Shown: positions 33,669 through 43,346, counted from the first letter of the stretch. The stretch is DNA of 64,000 bases from an uncultured Butyricimonas sp. (GCA_944321845.1 CALUMT010000001.1:1-64000), one strand, 5' to 3'. Made by a program: numbers and translations. The notes: a model not told the origin generated them from the letters alone.

Positions 33669-33700
33669 CAAAGCTACAAAGAAAATCAGGAAATCGGAAA
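33669..33700 (-). promoter_or_regulatory. Promoter of dnaX-xth
   Basis: On the minus strand TAGCTTTG (33669-33676) matches TAnnTTTG exactly and TTTC (33697-33700) stands 20 bases upstream in the -33 position. The dnaX start is at 33617. Confidence 0.5.
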
Positions 33701-33770
33701 CCGAGGACATAAAAACAATATTTCCCGAAAAGGAAACACCAGAATATACTCCTGAGGTATCAATCAAGAC

Positions 33771-33804
33771 AAATAAAAATGGGAGGAATTAAATCATCCC
33801 TCCC
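33771..33804 (-). terminator. Intrinsic terminator after the OmpA-like lipoprotein gene
   Basis: GGGAGG (33781-33786) pairs with CCTCCC (33799-33804), with partial pairing inside. On the minus strand the stem is followed by ATTTTTATTT. It is 20 bases past the lipoprotein stop at 33825. Confidence 0.65.
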
Positions 33805-33824
33805 ATAACCTTATTCTTGTTTTT

Positions 33825-34544
33825 TTATTTTAATGTTCCGGCTTCTGCCTGTTGAATCATCTCCTTGCTGGCATACATGTACACCTCAACCCGACGATTG
33901 GCCTGCCGACCGGCTTCCGTTGAATTATCCGCAACCGGATCACTCTCGCCCTTACCCACAACTTCTTTTATCTGCCGGGAAGCAACACCACAATTCAATA
34001 AATAACTCGACACGACCTGTGCCCTTTCCTGAGAAAGATCCAGATTCTTCTGGATACTTTGCTCTCTCGTGGAATTTTTCCAGCCCTGATTGTCCGTGTA
34101 TCCGTAAATAACGACATCCATATCGGTATTTGCCTTTAACACGTTATTGGCGAATTTGCTCAAGGATGATTTCGCGGAGGTACTTAAAGCAGCACTTCCC
34201 GTCACGAATAAGATTCCGGAATCAAAGGTCACTTTCACTGCCTGTAATCCATTCTGGTCAGTAACTTGTTCCACATTGGCCCCTTCAACAGCCGCTGCGG
34301 CTGCCGCAGCCTTATCCATTTTTCGCCCGATCAATACTCCAGCACCCGCACCAACGGCAGTACCGACAGCAGCTCCAATAGCTGCACCCTTACCCTTTCC
34401 CGCCAATCCTCCGATCACTGCACCTAAAGCAGCACCGCCACCAGCACCGATTAATCCACCCTTTGTTGTCTTGTTCATGGAACTACACCCTCCAAATAAT
34501 ATACCTACAACCAGCAAAGCAATAATCCAATTTGTCGCTTTCAT
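33825..34544 (-). CDS. OmpA-family lipoprotein with glycine-zipper segment
   Basis: About 239 residues. Lipobox LFGGC (Cys about 20) is followed by a glycine/alanine-rich zipper (about 28-75, GGLIGAGGGAALGAVIGG), an alanine run, and a C-terminal OmpA-like peptidoglycan-binding domain (about 110-230) with GYTDNQG, NLDLSQERAQVVSSYLL and the GRQANRRVEVY signature. It should tether outer membrane to peptidoglycan. The ATG at 34544 is preferred over 34610 because GGAGG stands 9 bases upstream and the signal peptide begins directly. It lies downstream of the bat operon (82 bases after batE) and may be transcribed separately. Confidence 0.9.
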   Translation of the reverse strand: MKATNWIIALLVVGILFGGCSSMNKTTKGGLIGAGGGAALGAVIGGLAGKGKGAAIGAAVGTAVGAGAGVLIGRKMDKAAAAAAAVEGANVEQVTDQNGLQAVKVTFDSGILFVTGSAALSTSAKSSLSKFANNVLKANTDMDVVIYGYTDNQGWKNSTREQSIQKNLDLSQERAQVVSSYLLNCGVASRQIKEVVGKGESDPVADNSTEAGRQANRRVEVYMYASKEMIQQAEAGTLK

Positions 34545-34625
34545 AATTTTACCTCCATTATTTATTTGTAAACTTGAATAAACATTAGCAAAACTAATAT
34601 CATTTTTCAAGTTTTTCCTCCTTTG

Positions 34626-35387
34626 TCAAATTTTTTCTACATCCAGTTGAGGAATCCATCCTTCATTCCCGTCTGCCAAGCGAATATTATACCACTCGCC
34701 CAACGAGTCCACGACCTGCACCTTCAACCCTTCATGGATAACAAAAAGCTCTGTACCGCTATCATTGGGGGCACCTCGCACGATCACGCTTGGTGTCATC
34801 ACAATGCCATCATTTCTCGCCACCATTCGAGCATTCTGCTTCGAAGCGAACAGGATCGTCATCCCTGTCAAGAACAAGAAAATTATTCCCGTGGTAAATC
34901 CCAATTTCTTCACGGTAATCGAAGTCGCATGGAAAAACACCACGGCCATCACGAGAAAACACAAGAACAGGAACACGGAGATATAAGCCCATTGGTCCGT
35001 GGTCAATGTGGTAACCAAGGCATTGTACCAACGGACAAGGAATAATTCCGGCAACACCTTGATATCATCCACCGTGTTACGCTGAGCCATCGCCAGATTG
35101 TACTTCACATCCTTGTCCCCAGGACGAAGCAACAAGGCTCTCTCGTAATTCAGAATAGCTTTCGCCATATTGCCCGTCTTATAGTAAGCGTTCCCAAGAT
35201 TATAATAAATATCCGCAGACTCTTGATTTCCACTCAATATCTGAGTATATGATTCAATCGCTTTAGCGTAATCTCCTGCTTGGTACTGTTGTGCAGCTTC
35301 CTTCTCCAGGGTCGCAGCATCTTCAACGGCAAACGCAGACAGCGTTATCAATATATTTACACAAATGACATAAAATCTTTTCATCAT
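34626..35387 (-). CDS. batE: BatE: TPR and SH3-like membrane protein of the aerotolerance operon
   Basis: 253 residues. Signal peptide (1-20), two to three TPR repeats (about 30-100, ADIYYNLGNAYYKTGNMAKAILNYERAL), two membrane helices (about 134-155 and 160-180) and a C-terminal bacterial SH3-like domain (about 190-253, GLKVQVVDSLGEWYNIRLADGNEGW). It is the last gene of the Bat cluster, 13 bases after batD. Bat proteins aid aerotolerance in Bacteroides fragilis, though the biochemical role is unsettled. Confidence 0.88.
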   Translation of the reverse strand: MMKRFYVICVNILITLSAFAVEDAATLEKEAAQQYQAGDYAKAIESYTQILSGNQESADIYYNLGNAYYKTGNMAKAILNYERALLLRPGDKDVKYNLAMAQRNTVDDIKVLPELFLVRWYNALVTTLTTDQWAYISVFLFLCFLVMAVVFFHATSITVKKLGFTTGIIFLFLTGMTILFASKQNARMVARNDGIVMTPSVIVRGAPNDSGTELFVIHEGLKVQVVDSLGEWYNIRLADGNEGWIPQLDVEKI

Positions 35388-35400
35388 CTTACCCTTTAAA

Positions 35401-37227
35401 TTATATTGCTTTATCCAGTTTCGTAATCACTTCTAAACTGCTTCTGTAGAGTTTATCCATTTCTTCATTTTTACTACTGTCCGGAGCATAACGGGCATAC
35501 TCACAAGTATCGAGAACAGCTATAAAACTTTGGATCAAATCATCATTGATTCCGCGTTGCTGAAGGATTCCGTTAATATTATCCCGATTGAGTTCCGAAG
35601 CGGCAATATTCAATTTGTAGCTCACGTATCCCAACATGGCCTTCAATATTTCCTCGTAGAAAGATTCCGAATTCGAATTTCTCATCGCGGTAGCAGCAGC
35701 CCGAAGCCGTTTCTGTGCCATTTTATTGGCAGCCTTACTCTTCACGCGAACAAGATCCGCATTCGCTCTAATACGTTGGCGATTCAGATACATTCCCACA
35801 ACAAACAACACGAAAGGTACGAGGAAACTCAACCAATAAGCTGAAGTCCCATAATAGTGTACTCCTTTTTCCCTCAAACGAGCTGCATCTGTTCTAATAT
35901 AACGGATATCCTCACCCAACATCTTCACGTTCTCCTTCTTAAAGGATTGTATTGCCGTTGCCCCGGTAGCATTCCCATCATTCTTTCCCTTTTTCACATG
36001 AATCTTGTATTCTTGACCTTTCAATTGCTTATAAGTCCCAGTAGATGGATTAAAGAAGGAGGTCTCCACGGCAGGAATCGTGTAGTCACCGCCAAAACGG
36101 GGAATTATGAGATATTCAAAAGTAACCGTACCTCCTGTTCCCTTGGTTGTCGTTTGAATATCCTTGGTCGCCTTTGGGTCATAAACCTCGAAATCCGGTG
36201 GCAAATTAAGCTTGGGAGCCTCAATGAGTTTCAAGTTTCCCGTACCCTTGAAGATCACCTTATACGTCAATGCATCATTTGTATTCAACGTATCGGCAGA
36301 AATGGATGTCGACATGGTAAGGTTTCCCACTGCCCCGCTAAAGCCTAATGGCTTACCTTGTTCCGGGAGATTTTTGACCGTAATATTCACGGGTTTGCTT
36401 TTCGTCATGACACGCACATTCCTATAATTACTGTCAAAAAAGTCGTCAAAGAAACTCCTGGAACGACTCAGCCGTTGACGTACGATACATTCCAATTCAA
36501 AAGGAGCTATTGTCAATGTCCCAGCATGCTGCGGGAATAATATCGTCTGCTGCAAAACACCGACATCATATACTTGTCCATTATATTCTTCCCGACGGAA
36601 TTCTATATTTTGAGGAGTCTTTACCTCTTCTGCCAAAAATCCGTCAAAAGGAGGAAACTTACTCCTTCCAAATTGGGAGACCCCAACCCGAGTATATATC
36701 TTCAAGGTCGCCACGAGACTTTCACCCACGTACAAGGAACCCCGACTCACCTCTAAACGCAAAAATATATCATCATTCTTGATAGAGGTTGCAGCCTGGG
36801 TCTCCGAGCGCCCCCCACTCTGCTGATTTTGCTGGACGTTCCCGGAACCTTTCACCACTTTTATTGTCAACGAATTAGATTTCAATTGTTTCCCATCAAC
36901 AGTAATTGTAGCTGGTTCTATCGTATATTCTCCCTCTTCGGTAGCCTGTAAGACATAGGTATAAATAAACTCTGAATTAGTTGTCACTTTACCATTAATA
37001 ATCGTTGTTGACATAGAGGTACTCATGGATGGACCCGCCAACAACTCAAATCCTTTTAAAGTGGGCAACTGTAATTCCTCTCCCTGTTTATTCAGTGAAA
37101 AAGAAAGACGAAACTGTTCCCCCACTTCAACGACACCCGGTGCCGAAGCGGTAAAGGAGACATCTTGTGCCTGTAAATAATTTCCACCAATAAAAAACAA
37201 TAACAATATAACAATTAACGACCTCAT
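35401..37227 (-). CDS. batD: BatD: oxygen-tolerance membrane protein
   Basis: About 608 residues. Signal peptide (ending LQAQ), then several Ig-like beta-sandwich domains (about 22-430, with VSFTASAPGVVEVGEQFRLSF at the start and TMSTSISADTLNTNDALTYK later), a membrane helix at about 450-470 and a soluble C-terminal helical domain (about 480-608). The ATG at 37227 is favoured over 37251 as it precedes the signal peptide. The gene follows batC with 36 bases between. The periplasmic Ig domains likely bind partners of the Bat complex. Confidence 0.9.
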   Translation of the reverse strand: MRSLIVILLLFFIGGNYLQAQDVSFTASAPGVVEVGEQFRLSFSLNKQGEELQLPTLKGFELLAGPSMSTSMSTTIINGKVTTNSEFIYTYVLQATEEGEYTIEPATITVDGKQLKSNSLTIKVVKGSGNVQQNQQSGGRSETQAATSIKNDDIFLRLEVSRGSLYVGESLVATLKIYTRVGVSQFGRSKFPPFDGFLAEEVKTPQNIEFRREEYNGQVYDVGVLQQTILFPQHAGTLTIAPFELECIVRQRLSRSRSFFDDFFDSNYRNVRVMTKSKPVNITVKNLPEQGKPLGFSGAVGNLTMSTSISADTLNTNDALTYKVIFKGTGNLKLIEAPKLNLPPDFEVYDPKATKDIQTTTKGTGGTVTFEYLIIPRFGGDYTIPAVETSFFNPSTGTYKQLKGQEYKIHVKKGKNDGNATGATAIQSFKKENVKMLGEDIRYIRTDAARLREKGVHYYGTSAYWLSFLVPFVLFVVGMYLNRQRIRANADLVRVKSKAANKMAQKRLRAAATAMRNSNSESFYEEILKAMLGYVSYKLNIAASELNRDNINGILQQRGINDDLIQSFIAVLDTCEYARYAPDSSKNEEMDKLYRSSLEVITKLDKAI

Positions 37228-37263
37228 GGCTTTATTTTTTATTTCACACATCCTATGGACAAA

Positions 37264-38133
37264 TTACCAATTCTTCTCTATTTTCATTTTTTTGGACTTT
37301 TGCTCTTCCGCTTTTTGCTTCTGCACCTTTTCCTGGGTTTTCTTTTCATCATTCTCCAACGCCTCTAAAAGTCGATTGGCATCCTCCTTGGAAATCTTTC
37401 CCTCCTGCTGTTGTCCTTCTCCTTGCTGTTCTTTCCCTTGTTGCTGATCTTTTTGTTGATCCTGTTTATTTTGATCTTGCTTGTTCTTATCCTGATTCTG
37501 TTGGTCCTGATTTTGTTTATCTTGATTTTGTTGGTTCTGATCGTTTTGATTCTGGTCCTTATTCTGGTTTTGCTGATCCTGTTTGTTTTTGTCCTGGTTC
37601 TGCTGATCCTGATTTTGATTTTGTTGATCCTGCTGGTTCTTGTCCTGATTCTGTTTATCTTGATTCTGTTGGTTCTGATTATTTTGATTCTGCTGATTCT
37701 GGTTTTGTTGCTGCTGTTGACGGGCAAACTCCAAATTGTATTTCGTTTCTTGAGAGGTAGGACGATTCAGTAAAGATTTCTTATATGCCTCAATACTTTC
37801 ATCCAATTTATTCATCGCGAGAAACGTGTTCCCGATATTATGATACAACTCGCCTAAACGTTGCTTATCCGTCTCTTTTTCTGCAAGATTTGCAAATTGC
37901 TGTAATGCCTCCTCATATTTTTTCTGCTTGTAAAGAGCATCCCCCAGATTAAAAGCTGCCTCATACGAGTCATCTTTTGTCTCCAAGGCCTTACGATATT
38001 CCACCTCGGCTTTCTCGAAATCATTATTCTCAAACAAATCATTCCCATTACGGATAATTTTTCGCTCTTCTTGGGCAAAAAGTGATGCACAAATCAATTG
38101 CATCATGCAAATTATCATTACCGTCTTCAGCAT
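37264..38133 (-). CDS. batC: BatC: TPR protein with a Gln/Asn/Asp/Lys low-complexity tract
   Basis: 289 residues. Signal peptide (1-20), TPR repeats (about 28-130, FEKAEVEYRKALETKDD, AAFNLGDALYKQKKYEEAL, LYHNIGNTFLAMNKLDESI), then about 100 residues (138-240) made almost only of Q, N, D and K in a loose NQDKQ pattern, and a charged helical C-terminus. The DNA of the tract is repetitive but the codons vary, so the peptide composition is kept by selection rather than recent copying. It sits between batB and batD. Confidence 0.88.
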   Translation of the reverse strand: MLKTVMIICMMQLICASLFAQEERKIIRNGNDLFENNDFEKAEVEYRKALETKDDSYEAAFNLGDALYKQKKYEEALQQFANLAEKETDKQRLGELYHNIGNTFLAMNKLDESIEAYKKSLLNRPTSQETKYNLEFARQQQQQNQNQQNQNNQNQQNQDKQNQDKNQQDQQNQNQDQQNQDKNKQDQQNQNKDQNQNDQNQQNQDKQNQDQQNQDKNKQDQNKQDQQKDQQQGKEQQGEGQQQEGKISKEDANRLLEALENDEKKTQEKVQKQKAEEQKSKKMKIEKNW

Positions 38134-38151
38134 AATTTTTCCTCCTAAATT

Positions 38152-39195
38152 TTAAATATTTTTCTTTTCCCCAGTTCCAAACAAATTTATCTTCAACAAA
38201 TTCTTGTTCTTACGCTCCAGTATCATAAAATCGATCAACACAAACAGCAATGCCACTAACAAAAAATACTGGTATTTCTCAGCATAATCACTGAACACCT
38301 GTTCCTCCAATAAGGTCTTGTCCATTCGGTTAATTTCATCCAAAAGGGTATTCAAGCCCACATTAGTAGAACTAGCACGCACGAACAATCCTTCCCCAGC
38401 CTTGGCAATCTCCCGCAAGGTATTCTCATCCAACTTGGAAATTACCACATTTCCCTGTCCATCTTTCATGTATTGGCCAGAACCACCCTGCTCCGGAATC
38501 GGGGCCCCCTGCGGCAATCCCATTCCAATCGTGTGAACGTAAATCCCTTTCTCTCGGGCAGCCTTTGCCGCAGCAACTGCATCATCCTGATGATTCTCCC
38601 CATCCGTAATGACGATAATGGCTTTGGAAGCTTCCGTTTCAGGAGTAAAGGAATTTGCGGCCAGATCAATGGCATTCCCAATTGCGGTTCCCTGTATGGG
38701 AACAATATCTGTCGTTATTCCTGATAAAAACAGTTTGGCAGAGGAATAATCCGTGGTTATCGGCAACTGCACATAGGCATCACCAGCAAACACGATCAAT
38801 CCCACCTTATCATTACTCAATTTATCTGTCATCCGGGATATCGCCTGTTTCGCCGCAGCCAAACGATTGGGCTTAATATCTTCCGCCATCATGGAATTGG
38901 AAACGTCCAAAGCGATTATCAACTCGACACCTTCACGTTTCACCTGCTGCAATTTGGAACCGAATTGTGGTCCCGCAACACCAATAATAACGAAGAACAA
39001 GGCAATCAAAACTATCACGAATTTCATGGTTTCCCGCTTGTAAGACTGCAACGGCATTAAAGTCGCCAGCAATTCCGGGTTACCGAATTCCTCAATAGCC
39101 TTCTTTTTACGTATTCTCATCACCACGTAAAAAGCAATCAACAAAGGAATAATAACCAACAGATATAATAAATCAGGATGTGCAAATCTAAACAT
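38152..39195 (-). CDS. batB: BatB: von Willebrand A domain membrane protein
   Basis: 347 residues. Two N-terminal membrane helices (about 9-26, 57-75), a VWA domain (about 90-290) with the metal-ion site DVSNS (DxSxS), a conserved Thr in PITTDYS and VITDGENH, and a C-terminal helix (about 308-326). The VWA domain faces the periplasm and should bind a partner protein through a divalent metal. It is paralogous to batA just upstream, 12 bases away. Confidence 0.9.
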   Translation of the reverse strand: MFRFAHPDLLYLLVIIPLLIAFYVVMRIRKKKAIEEFGNPELLATLMPLQSYKRETMKFVIVLIALFFVIIGVAGPQFGSKLQQVKREGVELIIALDVSNSMMAEDIKPNRLAAAKQAISRMTDKLSNDKVGLIVFAGDAYVQLPITTDYSSAKLFLSGITTDIVPIQGTAIGNAIDLAANSFTPETEASKAIIVITDGENHQDDAVAAAKAAREKGIYVHTIGMGLPQGAPIPEQGGSGQYMKDGQGNVVISKLDENTLREIAKAGEGLFVRASSTNVGLNTLLDEINRMDKTLLEEQVFSDYAEKYQYFLLVALLFVLIDFMILERKNKNLLKINLFGTGEKKNI

Positions 39196-39207
39196 AACTA
39201 TTCTTGT

Positions 39208-40200
39208 TTAAGGTATTTTTCTCAATAAAGTATATTTACCCAAAGCTTCAACGATCAAAAGTAAAACTCCTATCAATGCAAAAAGGAAATATTGCTCATC
39301 TTTCTTACTGAAATGCTTTACCTCAATCTTGCTTTTCTCCAACTGGTCTATCTCACTATAAATCTGCTCCAATTTCTTATTATCCGTTGCCCGGAAATAC
39401 TTTCCTCCCGTCATGTCTGCAATTTGAGTCAAAATATCCTCGTCAATTTCCACGGGCATATTTTGCAACTGGATTCCCCAAGGCGTTTGAACAGGATAAG
39501 GAGCTTCCCCCAAAGAACCGACACCAATCGTGTAGACTCGGATACCAAAAGTCTTGGCCAATTCTGCAGCAGTCATTGGCGCTATCGCACCCCGGTTATT
39601 CACACCATCCGTCAATAGTATAATAACCTTGGATTTTGCCTTACTGTCCTTTATACGATTCACGGCATTTGCCAATCCCAAACCTATTGCGGTACCATCC
39701 TCGATCATTCCGCTCTTCAAATCCTTCATCAGATTAACCAACACGGCCTTATCCGTTGTCAACGGACTCTGGGTAAAACTTTCTCCACTAAAAACGACCA
39801 AACCGATTCTGTCCTGTGGACGTTCCAATACGAACTTGGTCGCCACTTCCTTTGCTGCTTCCAAACGGTCCGGTTCAAAATCCCTCGCCAACATACTACC
39901 CGAGATATCCAAAGCCAACATGATGTCGATCCCCTCGCTATTATAAGTCTGCCAACTATTATCCGATTGAGGACGTGCCAAGGCAAATATCAAGAATGCT
40001 ATCGCCAAAACACGTAAAGCGAATAACACGTGACGCAACCAAATTCGATTTCCCCGCTTTAAGGTTTTAAAAAAACTTATCGAAGAAAATTGCAAATCGG
40101 CATGCGAGTTCCTTTCCTTGAAGACATACCATACCACCATCGGCAATATGACCAGTAGCAACCAGAAATACTCGGGATTTGCAAATTCATATCCAAACAT
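39208..40200 (-). CDS. batA: BatA: von Willebrand A domain membrane protein
   Basis: 330 residues, same plan as batB: membrane helices at about 9-26 and 57-75, VWA domain (about 90-285) with the metal site DISGS, Thr in PLTTDKA and LLTDGVNNRG, and a C-terminal helix (about 305-325). BatA and BatB of B. fragilis form a complex in the inner membrane. It follows the BatD-like gene with 19 bases between and precedes batB. Confidence 0.9.
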   Translation of the reverse strand: MFGYEFANPEYFWLLLVILPMVVWYVFKERNSHADLQFSSISFFKTLKRGNRIWLRHVLFALRVLAIAFLIFALARPQSDNSWQTYNSEGIDIMLALDISGSMLARDFEPDRLEAAKEVATKFVLERPQDRIGLVVFSGESFTQSPLTTDKAVLVNLMKDLKSGMIEDGTAIGLGLANAVNRIKDSKAKSKVIILLTDGVNNRGAIAPMTAAELAKTFGIRVYTIGVGSLGEAPYPVQTPWGIQLQNMPVEIDEDILTQIADMTGGKYFRATDNKKLEQIYSEIDQLEKSKIEVKHFSKKDEQYFLFALIGVLLLIVEALGKYTLLRKIP

Positions 40201-40219
40201 ATCTTCAGCTTTTTAATTT

Positions 40220-41266
40220 CTATTTATCTTCATTATTCAAATGCTTGTCAGCATCTTCCTTCGCAAGAGTGTCTTGGTCGGCATGTTCACGTTCCGCCTC
40301 TCTCTTCGCTTCTTCCGCTTGTCGGGCTTTCTCCGCCAACTCCTTTACCGTATCATTCGTAACATTTACAAAGCCATAAGCTATTTCCAAATTATTCACA
40401 TTCTCATCCGGTAGCGGCTCTGCCTTAGCAAACTTCACAAAATCTGCCGTTTCAAACATCAAAGCTAATTTCTCCCGTTGTTCTTTTGAAACCTTGTCAT
40501 TTTTATCCAAGTCTCTCAAGATTTCCAACGAAGTCTGCTCCATGGCCGATATTCCTAACTCCCCGTTCAAATAAGTACGAATGGCATTGGTCAATTGCGT
40601 GTAATACTCTTTCACCTTACCACTCTGCCATAATTTTTCCTTCTTTATTTCATCCAGAGTCTTTATAGCCAAATCATAGGGTGGTATTGTCGGTTTTACT
40701 GCGGCAAATATCGGTTCCCGTCTCTTACGTTTCAGGATCAACCACCAGGCAAGGGCTATAACCGCAACGATCAACAAGCCCCATAACACATAAGGCAGTA
40801 TCTCCGAGAAAGTCCAAGGAGCATCCTTGGGCATCACAATATCATTATAGCCTTTCTGAACATCAACGACATAAGTATTAACGATCAGATTTACGGGATC
40901 CGTTCTTAACACGTTATTATAGTCTTCTCGCAAAACCTGAATAGGTATTGAAGGCAACACATAAACACCCGTATCAAAAGATGTAATGACATAACTTTCT
41001 TCGAATAATATCCTTCCATCTTTCTCTTTTACAGAATCACGGGTCGGTCCAGACACAATCTCAATCCCTTTGATGAGTGTATCACGGAATTCCGGAAAAT
41101 TCACTTTTACCCCCGGCTCAGCCAATACTTTCATCCGGAAATGGATCTGATCACCAATCATAATATAATTAGTATCCACCTCTGCCGTGTATTCTACATT
41201 TTGAGCCTTTGCGATCCCGAGGCCAAACAACCAAACAAGCAATAATAGAATAAATCTGCTTTTCAT
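40220..41266 (-). CDS. BatD-like/DUF4381-type membrane protein of the Bat operon
   Basis: 348 residues. Signal peptide (about 1-21, ending GIAKAQ), a beta-rich periplasmic part (about 25-150, VEYTAEVDTNYIMIGDQIHFRMKV, like one Ig domain of BatD), a membrane helix at about 158-180 (VLWGLLIVAVIALAWWLIL), and a cytoplasmic helical part (about 185-348) ending in a charged, Ala/Glu/Lys-rich coil. It fits the small membrane protein usually found between the DUF58 and VWA genes in MoxR-Bat clusters. Biochemical role unknown. Confidence 0.75.
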   Translation of the reverse strand: MKSRFILLLLVWLFGLGIAKAQNVEYTAEVDTNYIMIGDQIHFRMKVLAEPGVKVNFPEFRDTLIKGIEIVSGPTRDSVKEKDGRILFEESYVITSFDTGVYVLPSIPIQVLREDYNNVLRTDPVNLIVNTYVVDVQKGYNDIVMPKDAPWTFSEILPYVLWGLLIVAVIALAWWLILKRKRREPIFAAVKPTIPPYDLAIKTLDEIKKEKLWQSGKVKEYYTQLTNAIRTYLNGELGISAMEQTSLEILRDLDKNDKVSKEQREKLALMFETADFVKFAKAEPLPDENVNNLEIAYGFVNVTNDTVKELAEKARQAEEAKREAEREHADQDTLAKEDADKHLNNEDK

Positions 41267-41292
41267 GTCTTACTCTCCTTTCTCTAGTTTTA

Positions 41293-42171
41293 CTAGTAAC
41301 CAGTTCCTCGCTTCTTAAACAAGGTAATTAACGCCCGCACATAATCTTCATCGGCACTGATTGTCGCCACATCTACTCCCGAACGTTTAAATACTCGCTC
41401 CAGGTCTTTTTCCCGCGTCTGCATGTATTTTTTATATTCTTCCCGCACTCTCCGGTCCGAGGTATCCACCCAGATCCGTTCTCCCGTTTCCGCATCCTTC
41501 AAATACAGTAAGCCGACAGCAGGCAATTCATTCTCACGCTGGTCATAAACCCGCAAAGCAACCATATCATGCTTTTTATTCGCGATTAACAATGGATGCT
41601 CGAAGTCGTGTTCGTCCATAAAATCCGACACTAGAAAACAAGTACAACGTTTCTTTATAGCGTTTGTCAAGTACTGTAAAGCTAATGTTATATCAGTTTG
41701 TTTCCGCTCCGGAGTAAAATCAATCAACTCTCGAATGATATGCAAGATATGCGTATGACCTTTTTTAGGCGGAATAAATTTCTCTATCTTATCCGAGAAA
41801 AAGATCACTCCAATCTTATCATTATTCTGAATAGCAGAAAATGCCAACACGGCCGCAATTTCTGTTATCTGATTCTTTTTCAATTTAGATACCGTTCCGA
41901 AATTTCGAGAAGCACTCACATCGATCAAAAGCATCACGGTCAATTCCCGTTCTTCTTCAAAGATCTTCACGTAAGGATGGTTATAACGAGCAGTCACGTT
42001 CCAGTCAATATTTCGGATATCATCCCCGTATTGATATTCACGCACCTCACTAAAAGTCATTCCACGCCCCTTGAACGCCGTATGGTACTCTCCAGCAAAT
42101 ATATTATTCGTGAGCCCCCGCGTCTTTATCTCGATCTTTCGAACTCGTTGTAATAATTCAGAAGTTTCCAT
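41293..42171 (-). CDS. DUF58 domain protein (VWA-like) of the MoxR-Bat operon
   Basis: About 292 residues from the ATG at 42171 (the frame opens at 42210). It has the DUF58 signature GRGMTFSEVREYQYGDDIRNIDWNVTAR read over about residues 35-65, then ERELTVMLLIDVSASRNFG, a DxSxS-type metal site, and a VWA-like fold to the end. No membrane helix is present. DUF58 proteins are constant partners of MoxR ATPases. It lies 77 bases after moxR and 26 before the BatD-like gene. Confidence 0.9.
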   Translation of the reverse strand: METSELLQRVRKIEIKTRGLTNNIFAGEYHTAFKGRGMTFSEVREYQYGDDIRNIDWNVTARYNHPYVKIFEEERELTVMLLIDVSASRNFGTVSKLKKNQITEIAAVLAFSAIQNNDKIGVIFFSDKIEKFIPPKKGHTHILHIIRELIDFTPERKQTDITLALQYLTNAIKKRCTCFLVSDFMDEHDFEHPLLIANKKHDMVALRVYDQRENELPAVGLLYLKDAETGERIWVDTSDRRVREEYKKYMQTREKDLERVFKRSGVDVATISADEDYVRALITLFKKRGTGY

Positions 42172-42248
42172 AGTCACAATTTTAACATTAAAACAAAAGA
42201 CAAGAAGCACACTATCAACGTCTTCTCAGTCTGTCTTTCGATCTAAGA

Positions 42249-43241
42249 CTAAGGCACTTCCACCGTATTCAGGATCTCACTGATAATATTCTCGCTAGTC
42301 AGATTATTGGCCTCAGCCTCATAACTCAAACCGATACGGTGACGCAACACGTCATAACATACAGCCCGCACATCCTCAGGTATCACGTATCCACGACGCT
42401 TTATGAAGGCATAAGCCTGTGCGGCCTTCGCCAAACTGATACTGGCACGAGGCGAAGCTCCATAAGAAATCATGGATGCAAATTTTTCCAATCCATGTTC
42501 TTGTGGATAACGGGTTGCGAATACAATATCCACGATATATTTCTCTATCTTTTCATCCAGATATACCTCTTTCACCACTTCACGGGCCCGAAGGATGTCC
42601 GCGGGTTGTAATATTGTATTAGCTTTTGGGAATGTCTTTTCCAGATTCTGACGGACGATCATCTTTTCATCCTCTTTCTTCGGGTAATCAATGACTACTT
42701 TCAACATAAAACGGTCAACCTGCGCCTCCGGAAGCGGATAAGTTCCTTCTTGTTCTATCGGATTCTGCGTTGCCATTACAAGAAACGGTTCCTCTAACTT
42801 ATAAGTTGTATCCCCGATTGTCACTTGACGTTCCTGCATAGCTTCCAACAATGCAGACTGTACTTTTGCCGGAGCACGGTTGATCTCATCAGCCAAAATG
42901 AAATTCGCAAAAATAGGACCCTTTTTCACCACGAATTCTTCATTCTTCTGAGAATAGATCATAGTTCCCAACACGTCCGCAGGCAACAAGTCCGGAGTAA
43001 ACTGAATTCTACTGAATTTAGCATTAATAATATTCGCCAGAGTATTAATTGCCAATGTTTTAGCCAAACCAGGAACTCCCTCCAACAAGATATGACCATT
43101 AGACAACATACCAATTAACAATCCCTCTACCAAATGACGTTGTCCCACGATCACTTTGTTCATCTCCATGTTTATCATATCAACAAAAGAACTCTCTTGC
43201 TGAATCCGTTCATTTAAAGCTTTGATATCAATTGTATTCAT
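42249..43241 (-). CDS. MoxR-family AAA+ ATPase
   Basis: 330 residues, cytoplasmic. AAA+ motifs: Walker A GVPGLAKT, Walker B FILADEINRAPAK, sensor 1 ATQNPIEQEGTYPLPEAQ and the arginine-rich VDRFMLK, then the lid domain. MoxR proteins act as chaperones that assemble or activate metal- or VWA-containing complexes; here the partners are the DUF58 and Bat proteins that follow on the same strand. It is the first gene of the eight-gene operon, and a promoter lies upstream at 43339. Confidence 0.92.
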   Translation of the reverse strand: MNTIDIKALNERIQQESSFVDMINMEMNKVIVGQRHLVEGLLIGMLSNGHILLEGVPGLAKTLAINTLANIINAKFSRIQFTPDLLPADVLGTMIYSQKNEEFVVKKGPIFANFILADEINRAPAKVQSALLEAMQERQVTIGDTTYKLEEPFLVMATQNPIEQEGTYPLPEAQVDRFMLKVVIDYPKKEDEKMIVRQNLEKTFPKANTILQPADILRAREVVKEVYLDEKIEKYIVDIVFATRYPQEHGLEKFASMISYGASPRASISLAKAAQAYAFIKRRGYVIPEDVRAVCYDVLRHRIGLSYEAEANNLTSENIISEILNTVEVP

Positions 43242-43338
43242 ATCATTTATTTTTAATTATAATTCTTGTTCATGCTCATTAGAAACCGACATTAAAATAC
43301 TTTGCAATGAAATATTTTATAATCTCTTTCGGTTTCCT

Positions 43339-43346
43339 CAAAAGTA
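43339..43346 (-). promoter_or_regulatory. -7 element of the moxR-bat operon
   Basis: On the minus strand TACTTTTG matches TAnnTTTG, about 100 bases before moxR, with TTTA in the -33 position 20 bases upstream. The rest of the 296-base gap up to priA (43538) holds only a small GATTCA/TGAATC stem at 43486-43500 and no gene. Confidence 0.45.

Noticed and set aside
37411..37773. Plus-strand frame coding a Leu/Ile/Val-only peptide of 120 residues
   Set aside because: It is the antisense of the Gln/Asn-rich batC tract; hydrophobic runs arise from reading that repeat backwards.
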